From Bacteroidales bacterium (GTDB lineage Bacteria; Bacteroidota; Bacteroidia; Bacteroidales; F082): a DNA stretch of 34,433 nt. The notes under the pieces are model-generated. The model ran no database searches, had not been told where the DNA came from, and saw only the letters and a program-made list of their open reading frames with translations. The number at the start of each line of letters is the position of its first letter. Position 1 is the first letter of the stretch. The stretch covers positions 1 to 34,433 of the forward strand of contig JANTGU010000001.1 of assembly GCA_024762735.1 (NCBI GenBank), written 5' to 3'. This document shows positions 1-8,736 of the stretch, piece by piece. A program made the translations under genes and the position numbers.

Positions 1-1128
1 CATGCCCACGTTGACCGCGACATGAAAAAAGAGTACCGACGCCACCCCGTAACCATATATCCTGCTAAAGGCCGACCGCTGTCGCTCCGCTAAAAATACC
101 AGCCTAACAAGGAGCGCCCAAAATAGCAGCAAAAGAATGGAACTCCCCACGAAACCCCGCTCTTCTCCAACGGTACAAAAAATAAAGTCGGTGCTTTGCT
201 CAGGCACAAAATGATACCGGGTCAGCATCCCTTGTTTAAACCCTTTTCCCATCAGGCCACCCGACCCAATGGCAATTTTCGATTGATTAACATTGTAGCC
301 CACCCCTCGCGGATCGTGCATCATGCCCAGCAATACTTTAATTCGATTGCGTTGGTGGGGCTGCAAAACTTCCTCAAAAGCAAAATGCACCGAAAAGACA
401 AACATCGAGGACAAAGCAAACAACAGGATGACGGTTTTATAGCTCTTGCGAGCCTTTTTCGAAAGCCAAATCAGCAGCAGTGCCAGCACGGCTAACCCGG
501 CAATTAAATAGAACTTTCCTATTAACAGGGTAAAAACAAACAGGGCTGCCACCACCAATCCCAACACGATAAAAATACCCGAAAAGCCCTCGCGATAAAG
601 TACCAGTATAAAAGAAAAATAGACCAGCGCCGACCCCGTGTCATTTTGAAGAAGGATAAGCAACGAGGGAAACATAATGATGATAATGGCTACCAGTTTG
701 GTTTTTAAAAGCGCCATGTTGACATTAAGTTTTCCAAGATATTTTGCCAATGCAAGTGCCGTGGCAAATTTGGCAAACTCGGCCGGCTGAATGGCAAAGG
801 CTCCTATTTGAAACCACGATTTGGAGCCTGCCACCGTTTTCCCAAACAGCAGCACCCCAATTAACAAAAACAGAATAAAAAAGTATATCCACCAGGCAAA
901 AGCTGAAAAAAACTTGGCATCAATAATCATGATAACAAAAGCCAACAGCAGCGCCAGTCCAATCCATAAAGCCTGTTTCCCAAACCGTTCCGATAAATCA
1001 AACATGGAAGCCGATGGGTCGTCAAACGATGCCGAGTAGATGGTAAACCATCCCCCGATGATCAACGTCAGGTATAAGATAACGGTAATCCAATCGGTAT
1101 TGGCCAATATGTTTTCTCTTTTTGTCAC
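1..1128 (-). CDS. rodA: RodA, SEDS-family peptidoglycan glycosyltransferase (partial)
   Basis: The protein is a multi-pass membrane SEDS protein that polymerises lipid II during rod elongation, working with the class B PBP encoded just upstream. About 376 residues are visible. They include repeated hydrophobic segments, the stretch QPAEFAKFATALALAKYLG, QNDTGSALVYF, and the late motif VPEQSTDFIFCTVGEERGF. The window edge cuts the gene inside the conserved H-x3-NVGM motif, so roughly the last 50 residues are missing. No ATG fits the N-terminus; a GTG at 1128-1126 overlaps the mrdA stop (GTGA), which implies translational coupling. Family identity is clear; only the start codon is inferred. Confidence 0.93.
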   Translation of the reverse strand, partial: MTKRENILANTDWITVILYLTLIIGGWFTIYSASFDDPSASMFDLSERFGKQALWIGLALLLAFVIMIIDAKFFSAFAWWIYFFILFLLIGVLLFGKTVAGSKSWFQIGAFAIQPAEFAKFATALALAKYLGKLNVNMALLKTKLVAIIIIMFPSLLILLQNDTGSALVYFSFILVLYREGFSGIFIVLGLVVAALFVFTLLIGKFYLIAGLAVLALLLIWLSKKARKSYKTVILLFALSSMFVFSVHFAFEEVLQPHQRNRIKVLLGMMHDPRGVGYNVNQSKIAIGSGGLMGKGFKQGMLTRYHFVPEQSTDFIFCTVGEERGFVGSSILLLLFWALLVRLVFLAERQRSAFSRIYGYGVASVLFFHVAVNVGM

Positions 1129-2948
1129 TTTTTCTTTTTATGAATTAAATCGCCCTCAAGTATTCGTTTTTCAAGTCTTTTTCTCTTGACCGTTCCCGTT
1201 AAATATTTTTCAATAAGAAGGCTGGCAATGGGGGCAGCCCATTTTGACCCGTAGCCACCGTTTTCAACCACCACCGAAACAGCAATCTTCGGATCATCCA
1301 TGGGTGCATAAGCGATAAATAACGAGTGGTCTTCGCCGTGCGGGTTCTGAACCGTTCCTGTTTTACCACATTGCTGCAGGCTGTCCACCTCGTAATAGTG
1401 TGCTGTTCCGTGTTCCATGGCAAAAACATCGCGCATGGCATCCTGCACAATATCAAAATACTTTGGCTTTACCGCCGTGTTGATTTTTGTTTTGTATTGA
1501 GCCATAAGGCTGTCCTCTCCCTCGGCCTGCCGTAAAAAATGAGGAGGATAGTAGTAACCCTTATTAGCTATTACCGTCACGAGGTTAGCCAGCTGAATGG
1601 GGGTAACCAATATTTCTCCCTGCCCAATGGCCAGCGAGCGCACGGTTAAGGCATTCCAGCTTCCGCGATACAGTTTATCGTAATAGGCTTTCGATGGAAT
1701 ATTCCCTTTCAACTCGAATGGAATATCGGTATTAAACTTTTGTCCAAATCCAAAGCTCTTTACATCGTTATACCACTTTTCGTAAGCCTGATGAGTGCCC
1801 CCCAGCGATGGTTTATTTAACAAGCTTTTAAAGGTGTTCCAAAAATAGGGATTACACGACTGTTTGATGGCTTCGTTAAGATCCAGCGGTGTTTTATGGT
1901 GATGGGTACATTTAATTGGAACCGATTCGGGACCCTGGCAGGAAAACTTGGTGTTGGGAGTGATGGCACGCTCCTGCAAAGCTATCAGTGCATTAATCAT
2001 TTTAAAAGTGGATCCCGGTGGATAGGTACCCATCACGGCACGATTCATCAATGGCTTTAACGAATCTTTCCGCAACAAAGTGTAGTTCTTCGATCGTGAG
2101 CGGCCAATTAATAAATTCAAATCGAAGCCGGGACTGCTCACCATGGCTAAAATGTCTCCCGACTTAGGCTCGATAATGACAATGCTTCCTACTTTGTTTT
2201 GCATAAGCTTTTCACCATATGCCTGCAAACCGGCATCGATGCTAAGAGTCAGATTTTTGCCGGGAACCGCCAGGGTGTCGTACTTACCATTTTGATAGCT
2301 CCCTTTAATGCGATTATGGACATCTACCTGAATCATCGTGGTGCCCTTGATTCCCCGCAGCATTTTTTCGTAAAAACGCTCAATGCCCGACTTGCCGATA
2401 TAGTCACCCGACCGGTAATAACTATCACGCTTTAAATCGCGCTGGTTTACCTCTCCCACGCTGCCAAGCAGATGGCCGGCAATAGGTTTTGTGTATTTTC
2501 TTAGAGCACGGCGCTGTACAAAAAAGCCCTTGTACTTGTACATTTTATCTTCAATTTTGGCATACTCATCTTTCGACAGCTGCTTGATAAAAACCGAAGG
2601 CTTGTACCTGGAATAGTGGATGGCTTTTTTCATCCGCTTTTTAAAATAAGCCGAATCAATGTTTAACAACGTGCAAAACTCGTTGGTATCGAGATTTTTA
2701 ATTTGTCGGGGAATCACCATCAAATCGTAAACAGCGTCGTTGTAAACCATCAACTTACCCTTTCTGTCGTAAATAAGTCCGCGCATAGGGTACTCGGTCA
2801 CGGTGCGAATGACTAGGTTCTTCGCCGAAGTTGAATACTTGTTCTCAACAACCTGCAGATAGTAAAGTTTCACGACAAACAGCGCCAATATCATTGTAAA
2901 AATGAAAATGACAACATATTTTCGTGAAGTATAATCTCTCTTGTACAT
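1125..2948 (-). CDS. mrdA: Penicillin-binding protein 2 (elongasome transpeptidase)
   Basis: This is a class B PBP that cross-links peptidoglycan during cell elongation in the periplasm. It has 607 residues. One N-terminal membrane anchor lies at about residues 11-30. A PBP dimerisation region with RGLIYDRKGKLM lies near 56-67. The transpeptidase motifs are STFK (313-316, catalytic serine), SCN (364-366) and KTG (529-531). The length is normal for the family. It overlaps rodA. In many Bacteroidota mrdA follows mreB-mreC-mreD, but here the next gene upstream is a divergent phosphofructokinase, so this pair must have its own promoter (a TACTTTTG element is seen at 3038-3045). Confidence 0.95.
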   Translation of the reverse strand: MYKRDYTSRKYVVIFIFTMILALFVVKLYYLQVVENKYSTSAKNLVIRTVTEYPMRGLIYDRKGKLMVYNDAVYDLMVIPRQIKNLDTNEFCTLLNIDSAYFKKRMKKAIHYSRYKPSVFIKQLSKDEYAKIEDKMYKYKGFFVQRRALRKYTKPIAGHLLGSVGEVNQRDLKRDSYYRSGDYIGKSGIERFYEKMLRGIKGTTMIQVDVHNRIKGSYQNGKYDTLAVPGKNLTLSIDAGLQAYGEKLMQNKVGSIVIIEPKSGDILAMVSSPGFDLNLLIGRSRSKNYTLLRKDSLKPLMNRAVMGTYPPGSTFKMINALIALQERAITPNTKFSCQGPESVPIKCTHHHKTPLDLNEAIKQSCNPYFWNTFKSLLNKPSLGGTHQAYEKWYNDVKSFGFGQKFNTDIPFELKGNIPSKAYYDKLYRGSWNALTVRSLAIGQGEILVTPIQLANLVTVIANKGYYYPPHFLRQAEGEDSLMAQYKTKINTAVKPKYFDIVQDAMRDVFAMEHGTAHYYEVDSLQQCGKTGTVQNPHGEDHSLFIAYAPMDDPKIAVSVVVENGGYGSKWAAPIASLLIEKYLTGTVKRKRLEKRILEGDLIHKKKK

Positions 2949-3037
2949 ATTTTAACTGACCATCCTTTATTTGCGAGCCAGAACCCCCTCTACTTTAACC
3001 AAAACAACCAAAAATGCTTGTTGAAATTACCGGCACA

Positions 3038-3045
3038 CAAAAGTA
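3038..3045 (-). promoter_or_regulatory. Putative -7 element of the mrdA-rodA promoter
   Basis: The minus strand reads TACTTTTG, matching the Bacteroidota TAnnTTTG consensus. It lies about 90 bp upstream of the mrdA ATG. I see no good TTTG -33 element at the expected 19-21 bp spacing, so support comes only from the -7 box and from the absence of any other gene upstream. Confidence 0.45.
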
Positions 3046-3157
3046 GCACAAAAATGTACAATCGTTTGCATAAGGGATTGCGAAAAACAGTTAAAAAAAA
3101 GCGCTTGCTAACAGAACTTCTTTTGGGCTGCTGTTAACAAATGAAAAATAAATCAGC

Positions 3158-3165
3158 TACTTTTG
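3158..3165 (+). promoter_or_regulatory. Putative -7 element of the phosphofructokinase promoter
   Basis: TACTTTTG matches TAnnTTTG and ends 26 bp before the ATG at 3192. It lies inside the longer open frame that begins at 3141. This argues that the upstream ATG is not used and that transcription starts between the two candidate starts. Confidence 0.5.
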
Positions 3166-3191
3166 GCATCTTAAACAAAAAATTGAAAAAG

Positions 3192-4286
3192 ATGAAACGT
3201 TTGCTTATAGCCACCGGTGGCGGCGACTGCCCCGGGTTAAACGCCGTAATAAGAGCCGTGGTACATCGTGCCTCGCAGGAGAAAGATTGGGAAGTGCTTG
3301 GAAGTATTCAGGCGTTTAATGGTGTTTTGTGGGAACCAACCGAAATAGTGCCGCTTGACAACAAAGCCGTATCGGGCATCCATTTTCAGGGTGGAACCAT
3401 TATTGAAACCACCAACAAAGGAGGCCCGTTTGCCTGGCCGGTTAAAAATGGCGATGGAACCTGGACAACCGTGGATCGCTCCGACGATATGATTCGAAAA
3501 CTACAATATTTAAACATCGACGCGGTAATTAATATTGGCGGCGACGGCTCTCAACGAATTTCCAACAAGCTCTACGAAAAAGGGTTAAACATTATCGGGG
3601 TACCCAAGACCATCGACAACGATTTAAGTTCTACCGATTCTACTTTTGGATTTCAAACAGCCGTACAGGTTGCTACCGAAGCAGTTGACAAGCTGGTAAC
3701 CACCGCGGCCAGTCACAACCGTGTTTTCTTTTTGGAGGTGATGGGGCGTGATGCCGGTTGGATTGCCCTTAATGCTGCCGTGGCCGGAGGAGCCGAGGTA
3801 TGCCTTATCCCTGAAATACCTTACGATATCAACAAAGTTAAAGAGGCTCTGGAACAACGCTTTCATCGCGATCGCGGGTTTGCCGTGGTAGTGGTGGCCG
3901 AAGGTGCTTTCCCGAAAGGGGGCATGCCCGTGTTTGAACAGCCCAAAGAACCGGGATACGAAAACCGTATGCTGGGGGGCATCGCCCGTAAGCTAATGAC
4001 CGACCTAAAAGAGAAAGGGTTTAAGCCCGAAATGCGTGAAACCGTATTGGGGCACCTGCAACGGGGAGGCGTTCCCGTGGCTTACGACCGGGTATTGTCG
4101 GCACAATTTGGTGTAAAAGCCTTTGAAATGGTGCTAAATCAGGAATATGGTAAAATGGTGGCCTACCGCCATCCCGAATTTGTGGCTGTCCCCTTGAGCG
4201 AAGCAGTGGCAAAGCCAAACCTTGTTTCCATGAATAATGCACTGGTAAAAACGGCATTAGGTTTGGGTATATGCCTTGGAACATAA
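3192..4286 (+). CDS. pfkA: 6-phosphofructokinase (glycolysis)
   Basis: The enzyme phosphorylates fructose 6-phosphate to fructose 1,6-bisphosphate. The visible motifs are GGGDCPGLNAVIRAV (phosphoryl-donor loop, residues about 9-23), NIGGDGSQ, PKTIDNDL (catalytic aspartate), MGRDAGWIAL and GHLQRGG (sugar phosphate binding). GGDG rather than GGDD at the donor site suggests ATP rather than pyrophosphate use. The PKTIDND variant resembles the mixed-substrate group of PFKs. The frame opens at 3141, but the ATG at 3192 is preferred: a -7 promoter box lies between the two, and family similarity starts at MKRLLIATGGG. The gene is divergent from mrdA. Confidence 0.93.
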   Translation: MKRLLIATGGGDCPGLNAVIRAVVHRASQEKDWEVLGSIQAFNGVLWEPTEIVPLDNKAVSGIHFQGGTIIETTNKGGPFAWPVKNGDGTWTTVDRSDDMIRKLQYLNIDAVINIGGDGSQRISNKLYEKGLNIIGVPKTIDNDLSSTDSTFGFQTAVQVATEAVDKLVTTAASHNRVFFLEVMGRDAGWIALNAAVAGGAEVCLIPEIPYDINKVKEALEQRFHRDRGFAVVVVAEGAFPKGGMPVFEQPKEPGYENRMLGGIARKLMTDLKEKGFKPEMRETVLGHLQRGGVPVAYDRVLSAQFGVKAFEMVLNQEYGKMVAYRHPEFVAVPLSEAVAKPNLVSMNNALVKTALGLGICLGT

Positions 4287-4322
4287 TTTTGTTTATAAAC
4301 TTTATAAATTAATATATTTGAC

Positions 4323-4330
4323 TATCTTTG
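4323..4330 (+). promoter_or_regulatory. Putative -7 element upstream of the MscS-type channel gene
   Basis: TATCTTTG is an exact TAnnTTTG match ending 45 bp before the ATG at 4376. No convincing -33 element is seen at standard spacing. Confidence 0.45.
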
Positions 4331-4375
4331 CCGCCATAATTCTATTATAATTAACAACTTAAAATTTTAAACAAT

Positions 4376-5191
4376 ATGGATTTTGATGTAACTAAAATGA
4401 TTGATGAAATTCAACCAATCATTACCGATTATGGCCTAAAACTTATAGGTGCCATCGTGGTACTTATCATCGGCCTTTGGATTGCCAAAATGATTACCAG
4501 ACAACTTGGTAAATTACTGAAAATTAGAAACTACGATGCTTCGCTTCAGGGTTTCTTAACCAGCTTGGTGGGCATCCTGCTCAAAACGTTGGTTTTTATT
4601 GCCGCGTTGGGCATGATGGGTATCGAGATGACCTCCTTTATTGCCATTCTTGGTGCTGCCGGTTTGGCTGTGGGCATGGCTCTTTCGGGAACCCTGCAAA
4701 ATTTTGCCGGCGGGGTGATGATTTTAATCTTCAGACCTTTTAAAGTGGGTGATTTGATTGATGCACAAGGATACCTTGGCGTGGTAAAAGATATCCAGAT
4801 TTTTGTTACCATCCTGACCACTCCCGACAACAAAACCATTATTATTCCAAACGGTGGTTTATCAACAGGATCGTTAACCAACTACAGCACCGAGCCTAAA
4901 CGTCGGGTTGACTGGACAGTTGGTTTTGGCTATGGTGACGATTACGACAAAGCCAGAGAGTTGGTGTTGGGTATTTTAAAAGCCGATAAAAGAGTGCTGA
5001 CAGATCCCGAACCATTTGTGGCTTTAGGGGCACTGGCCGACAGCTCAGTAAATTTAACCGTGCGGGCATGGGTAAATGCAGCCGATTATTGGGACGTGTT
5101 TTTCGACTTCAACGAACAGGTTTACAAAGTGTTTAACAAAGAGGGTATCAACATTCCATTTCCACAAATGGATGTTCATATTCAAAAATAA
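4376..5191 (+). CDS. Small-conductance mechanosensitive channel, MscS family
   Basis: This is an inner-membrane channel that opens under membrane tension to release solutes on osmotic downshock. Its 271 residues match the short E. coli MscS-like architecture. Three transmembrane segments are visible in the first 110 residues. The third carries the Gly/Ala-rich pore helix (AAGLAVGMALSGTLQNFAGG, about 94-113). The cytoplasmic beta domain follows (FKVGDLIDAQGYLGVVKDI, IPNGGLSTGSLTNYS). The C-terminus INIPFPQMDVHIQK is typical. It is monocistronic: it has its own -7 box and a strong terminator downstream. Confidence 0.93.
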   Translation: MDFDVTKMIDEIQPIITDYGLKLIGAIVVLIIGLWIAKMITRQLGKLLKIRNYDASLQGFLTSLVGILLKTLVFIAALGMMGIEMTSFIAILGAAGLAVGMALSGTLQNFAGGVMILIFRPFKVGDLIDAQGYLGVVKDIQIFVTILTTPDNKTIIIPNGGLSTGSLTNYSTEPKRRVDWTVGFGYGDDYDKARELVLGILKADKRVLTDPEPFVALGALADSSVNLTVRAWVNAADYWDVFFDFNEQVYKVFNKEGINIPFPQMDVHIQK

Positions 5192-5201
5192 TTTTTAATA
5201 C

Positions 5202-5250
5202 TGGCTGTAGCAAAGGTGCTTTTAGTACTTTTGTTACAGCCATTTTTATA
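5202..5250 (+). terminator. Intrinsic terminator of the MscS gene, with an embedded promoter box
   Basis: Bases 5202-5218 pair with 5226-5242 over 17 bp, using four G-U wobbles, around a 7-nt loop. The stem is followed by TTTTTATA. It begins 10 bp after the mscS stop. The 3' arm contains TACTTTTG (5226-5233), a perfect -7 element for the next gene. Confidence 0.85.
5226..5233 (+). promoter_or_regulatory. -7 element inside the terminator stem
   Basis: TACTTTTG lies 26 bp before the ATG at 5260, a common distance in this window. The same bases form the 3' half of the upstream terminator hairpin. No TTTG -33 element is visible at the expected spacing. Confidence 0.5.
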
Positions 5251-5259
5251 TCCTTTTAT

Positions 5260-5979
5260 ATGAGAAAAATACTAACCATCCTTTTTATTGGAGCCCTCGG
5301 TTTGCTTAGTACCGTTAAAGCACAAAAATTTTATACTACTTCGGGTGGGGAAATGATTTTTTCGTTTGCCACCATCGACAACAATGGAAATAGCGGCAAC
5401 AACATCATGCGGTGGTCGCCGGTTTTTAACTTCCAGTTTTTTGGAAACTACGATTTTTCAAAACATGCCGGGTTGATTTTTGGAGCCGCCGTAAGAAATG
5501 TTGGCTTTATTGATAACAACCCCGACGTTAACAACAGTGCTTACAAAAAAAAGTATCGCACCTACGACGTGGGTATCCCGGTAGGCATTAAAATTGGCAA
5601 TCTTGACCGGTTCTTTCTTTATGGCGGGTACGAAATCGAGTTTCCGTTTCACTACAAAGAAAAAACCTTTATTGACGGTTCAAAACAAGACAACAAAATT
5701 ACCGCCTGGTTTTCAAAGCGAACCCCCACTTTTTACAACACCGCTTTCGTGGGAATCCAGTTTCCCTACGGGCTTAACCTAAAAGTGAAATACTACTTTA
5801 CCAGCTTTTTTAATGAAGATTTTGTGCAGGTTGTTGATGGTATCGATACCAAGCCCTATGCCGGTATGAAAGCAAACATTATCTATTTTTCGTTAAGTTT
5901 CGATCTGTTTAAAAACTACAGCATCGATTACCACGACATGAAACCCCCGGCCAGCAAGGCGAACAATAACGTTTATTAA
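5260..5979 (+). CDS. Predicted outer-membrane beta-barrel protein
   Basis: The 239-residue protein has a signal peptide ending near VKAQ (about residue 22). Alternating hydrophobic and aromatic strands follow (FNFQFFGNYDFSKHAGLIFGAAV, YDVGIPVGIKIG, RFFLYGGYEIEFPFHY, NLKVKYYFTSFF, NIIYFSLSFDLF), as in small porin-like or OmpW/OmpX-like barrels. There is no TonB plug and no T9SS tail. The stop is 11 bp upstream of ftsX, so the two may be co-transcribed. Its specific function is not recognisable. Confidence 0.7.
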   Translation: MRKILTILFIGALGLLSTVKAQKFYTTSGGEMIFSFATIDNNGNSGNNIMRWSPVFNFQFFGNYDFSKHAGLIFGAAVRNVGFIDNNPDVNNSAYKKKYRTYDVGIPVGIKIGNLDRFFLYGGYEIEFPFHYKEKTFIDGSKQDNKITAWFSKRTPTFYNTAFVGIQFPYGLNLKVKYYFTSFFNEDFVQVVDGIDTKPYAGMKANIIYFSLSFDLFKNYSIDYHDMKPPASKANNNVY

Positions 5980-5990
5980 TAAAGATAACC

Positions 5991-6878
5991 GTGAGCGGTA
6001 TTAACAACAGGAAACAAACCAAACGACAAGTGGGCGCATCGTATGTTACCACCATCATCAGTATTATGTTGGTGCTGTTTACCCTGGGGTTTTTAGGCTT
6101 GATTTTACTGCAGGCACGTTCACTGTCGCGCTACATTAAAGAAAATATCGGCTTTGAAATAGTCATTAAAAAAGGGGTGAAAGATGCTGATATTTTCCGT
6201 CTTCAAAAAATGCTTGATGCCCGCAACTATGTTAAATCCACCGAATACATTACCAAAGAAGAGGCTGCAACTCGGTTAAAAGAAACCCTGGGAAACGATT
6301 TTGTCAGTTTTTTGGGAGAAGAGAACAACCCGCTGCTTCCCTCGCTGGAGGTTAGGTTTAATGCCGATTGGGCCAGCCCCGACAGCTTAAAGATTATTGA
6401 AAAGAACGTGCTTAAAAACGGCATTGTTAAAGAGGTTTACTACCATAAATCGTTGGTAGATGTCATCAATAAAAACATCAGTCGCATCGGCATTATTTTG
6501 CTTGCCATCAGTTTGATATTAATTGTAATATCGGTGGCATTAATTAACAACACCATCCGGCTGGCGATTTTTGCCAAGCGTCACACCATTAAAAGCATGC
6601 AGCTGGTGGGTGCCACCAATGCCTTTATCCGTCGGCCTTTTGTACAGCGGTCATTGTTACATGGTGCATTAAGCGCGTTGCTTGCCCTGCTGCTGTTAAG
6701 CGTTGTAACCACCCTTTTAAAAGAAAACATTCCCGAACTGCAACTGTTGGAAGATCGGTTGACCATGCTCGTGCTTTACCTGGCCGTCTTTGTTTCCGGC
6801 ATTGCCATTTCCGGTATTTCTACCTGGTTGGCGGTTACGCGCTATTTAAAAACTGGTTCTGACAAACTTTATGGCTAG
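5991..6878 (+). CDS. ftsX: Cell-division permease-like protein FtsX
   Basis: FtsX is an inner-membrane partner of FtsE. The complex transmits a signal to peptidoglycan hydrolases at the division septum. The 295 residues show the FtsX layout: a first transmembrane helix at about 20-42, an extracytoplasmic domain (about 45-170) and three C-terminal membrane helices. The conserved cytoplasmic stretch AKRHTIKSMQLVGATNAFIRRPF precedes the last two helices. The start is GTG, because no in-frame ATG occurs before the first membrane helix. ftsE is not in the window. Downstream are DUF3098 and uppP, an order recurrent in Bacteroidota. Confidence 0.93.
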   Translation: MSGINNRKQTKRQVGASYVTTIISIMLVLFTLGFLGLILLQARSLSRYIKENIGFEIVIKKGVKDADIFRLQKMLDARNYVKSTEYITKEEAATRLKETLGNDFVSFLGEENNPLLPSLEVRFNADWASPDSLKIIEKNVLKNGIVKEVYYHKSLVDVINKNISRIGIILLAISLILIVISVALINNTIRLAIFAKRHTIKSMQLVGATNAFIRRPFVQRSLLHGALSALLALLLLSVVTTLLKENIPELQLLEDRLTMLVLYLAVFVSGIAISGISTWLAVTRYLKTGSDKLYG

Positions 6879-6894
6879 ATTGAGAGATTTCTAT

Positions 6895-6902
6895 TACTTT
6901 TG
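6895..6902 (+). promoter_or_regulatory. Putative -7 element before the DUF3098-uppP-truB run
   Basis: TACTTTTG lies just after the ftsX stop and about 57 bp before the DUF3098 ATG. It could provide independent transcription of the uppP-truB genes. Confidence 0.45.
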
Positions 6903-6958
6903 AGGAAATTTTTTAACCAACGCAATATCCACATTATTTATTGCAATTTAAGTTTAAC

Positions 6959-7228
6959 ATGATGAAGACAAAAGAGGTAAAAAACAAAAATCAAAACGTG
7001 GAAGATTTATTCCCGTTTCATAAAGAAAATTATAAATACCTGTTTTTAGGATTAATTCTGTTGGCACTGGGTTTTATTCTAATGATTGGGGGTGGCTCCG
7101 ATGATCCCAATAAATTCAGCGATGCCCTTTTCGACACACAACGTCTTACCATTGCGCCATTGCTGTTAATTGCCGGGTTTGCCGTTGAAATGTGGGCTGT
7201 GTTAAAACGTCCCGGTCATAAAAACTAA
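6959..7228 (+). CDS. DUF3098 family small membrane protein
   Basis: This is a small protein of about 89 residues. A short cytoplasmic N-terminus is followed by two predicted transmembrane helices (YLFLGLILLALGFILMIGGG and LTIAPLLLIAGFAVEMWAVL). The loop between them carries GSDDPNKFSDALFD. This pattern and the position between ftsX and uppP match the Bacteroidota DUF3098 family, whose function is unknown. The frame opens at a TTG at 6941, but tandem ATG codons at 6959 and 6962 are the likely start. It ends 12 bp before uppP, so a role near lipid carrier recycling or division is possible but only inferred from position. Confidence 0.82.
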   Translation: MMKTKEVKNKNQNVEDLFPFHKENYKYLFLGLILLALGFILMIGGGSDDPNKFSDALFDTQRLTIAPLLLIAGFAVEMWAVLKRPGHKN

Positions 7229-7240
7229 CCTCTTTAATTT

Positions 7241-8032
7241 ATGGATATGACTTGGTTTCAAGCACTGGTACTGGCAATTGTTGAAGGCCTTACTGAATTT
7301 CTTCCCGTATCTTCTACCGGACACATGATTCTTACCGAGGGAGTTTTGGGCATGAAGAGCAACGACTTTATTCAGGCCTTTATTGTCAATATTCAGTTTG
7401 GTGCTATCTTATCGGTAGTGGTACTTTACTGGAAGCGGTTTTTTCAATCGCTTAAGTTTTATTACAAACTTTTCGTGGCTTTTTTGCCGGCAGCCTTTTT
7501 TGGCTTGCTGCTTCACGACTATATCGACCAACTGTTGGAAAGTGTTTATGTGGTGGCCGTGATGCTAATAATAGGTGGCGTAATTTTGATAATGGTTGAC
7601 CAATGGTTTAAAACCACCGCCGAAAAAGGGAAAGAAGACGTTACTTACAAAAACGCACTGGTTATCGGACTTTTCCAGGTGCTGGCCATGATACCGGGTA
7701 CGTCGCGTTCAGCTGCCACCATCATTGGCGGGATGGTTGAGAAAATGAACAAAAAAGCAGCTGCCGAGTTTTCCTTCTTTTTGGCAGTCCCCACCATGGT
7801 GGCCGCTTCGGGGTATAAACTGCTCGAAAACCACGAAGCCATTACCTCCGACAACATCGGGTTGTTGATTTTTGGCAACGTGATTGCTTTTATCGTGGCA
7901 CTGCTGGCTATCAAATCATTCATCAGCTTTTTAACAAACCACGGCTTTAAAGTTTTTGGCTACTACCGCATCATTGTCGGCGTGGTTATTTTGGTGCTCT
8001 ATTTGTTCGGCGTTGATTTAACAATTTCCTAA
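7241..8032 (+). CDS. uppP: Undecaprenyl-diphosphatase UppP (BacA)
   Basis: This integral membrane phosphatase recycles undecaprenyl pyrophosphate to the monophosphate carrier used for wall and O-antigen synthesis. Loss or excess of it changes bacitracin sensitivity in other bacteria. Its 263 residues contain both family motifs: EGLTEFLPVSSTGH (about 15-28, catalytic glutamates and histidine) and PGTSRSAATI (about 150-160). There are about eight hydrophobic segments. The stop overlaps the truB start by one base (TAATG), implying coupling. Confidence 0.96.
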   Translation: MDMTWFQALVLAIVEGLTEFLPVSSTGHMILTEGVLGMKSNDFIQAFIVNIQFGAILSVVVLYWKRFFQSLKFYYKLFVAFLPAAFFGLLLHDYIDQLLESVYVVAVMLIIGGVILIMVDQWFKTTAEKGKEDVTYKNALVIGLFQVLAMIPGTSRSAATIIGGMVEKMNKKAAAEFSFFLAVPTMVAASGYKLLENHEAITSDNIGLLIFGNVIAFIVALLAIKSFISFLTNHGFKVFGYYRIIVGVVILVLYLFGVDLTIS

Positions 8033-8736
8033 TGGCTTTTGATTTTGTACAGGGCGAAGTGTTGCTGGTTGATAAACCGCTGGAGTGGACTTCGTTTGAC
8101 GTGGTAAATTTTATCCGTTCGTTTCTGCGTAAAAAATATGACCTTAAAAAATTAAAGGTAGGTCATGCCGGCACGCTCGATCCACTTGCCACGGGATTGT
8201 TGATAATATGTACCGGTAAAATGACCAGGCAGATTGATACGTTTCAGGGAATGGACAAGGTGTATGTTGGGCAGATGAAACTGGGAGCTACCACCCCGTC
8301 GTTTGACAAAGAGACCGAAGAAGACAGTCAGTTTGCCATCGATACTATTTCGGAAAAAGATCTTTTTGAAACCGCGAAAAAATTCCTTGGCGAAACAGAC
8401 CAAATTCCTCCCCTCTATTCGGCTGTTAAAATTGATGGCAAAAGGGCTTACGAGCATGCGCGCAAAAAGGAACATCGTGAAATAAAAGCCCGAAAGGTTA
8501 TTATTCACGATTTTAACCTGCTTAACATCGACTTACCGCTTATCGACTTTTATGTAAAAAGCAGCAAGGGTACCTACATTCGCTCGTTGGTACGCGACTT
8601 TGGAAAAGCGTTAAACAACGGGGCTTACCTTACTGCGCTACGACGCACCCAAATTGGCTCGTTCTCGGTAAAAGATGCCTATACCCTCGATGCTTTTAAA
8701 GAGGCTGTAATGATAGAAACTGATAACCATGAATGA
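8032..8736 (+). CDS. truB: tRNA pseudouridine-55 synthase TruB
   Basis: The enzyme isomerises uridine 55 in the T loop of tRNAs. The motifs are LVDKPLEWTSFDVV (about 12-25), GHAGTLDPLATGLL with catalytic Asp50, PPLYSAVKIDGKRAYE, and KGTYIRSLVRDFG. At 234 residues it lacks the C-terminal PUA domain of the E. coli enzyme, the usual state in Bacteroidota. It overlaps uppP by one base and the next gene by 8 bp. Confidence 0.96.
   Translation: MAFDFVQGEVLLVDKPLEWTSFDVVNFIRSFLRKKYDLKKLKVGHAGTLDPLATGLLIICTGKMTRQIDTFQGMDKVYVGQMKLGATTPSFDKETEEDSQFAIDTISEKDLFETAKKFLGETDQIPPLYSAVKIDGKRAYEHARKKEHREIKARKVIIHDFNLLNIDLPLIDFYVKSSKGTYIRSLVRDFGKALNNGAYLTALRRTQIGSFSVKDAYTLDAFKEAVMIETDNHE

Noticed and set aside
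3141..3191. 17-residue N-terminal extension of phosphofructokinase
   Set aside because: It contains a TACTTTTG promoter box, and family similarity starts at the ATG at 3192.
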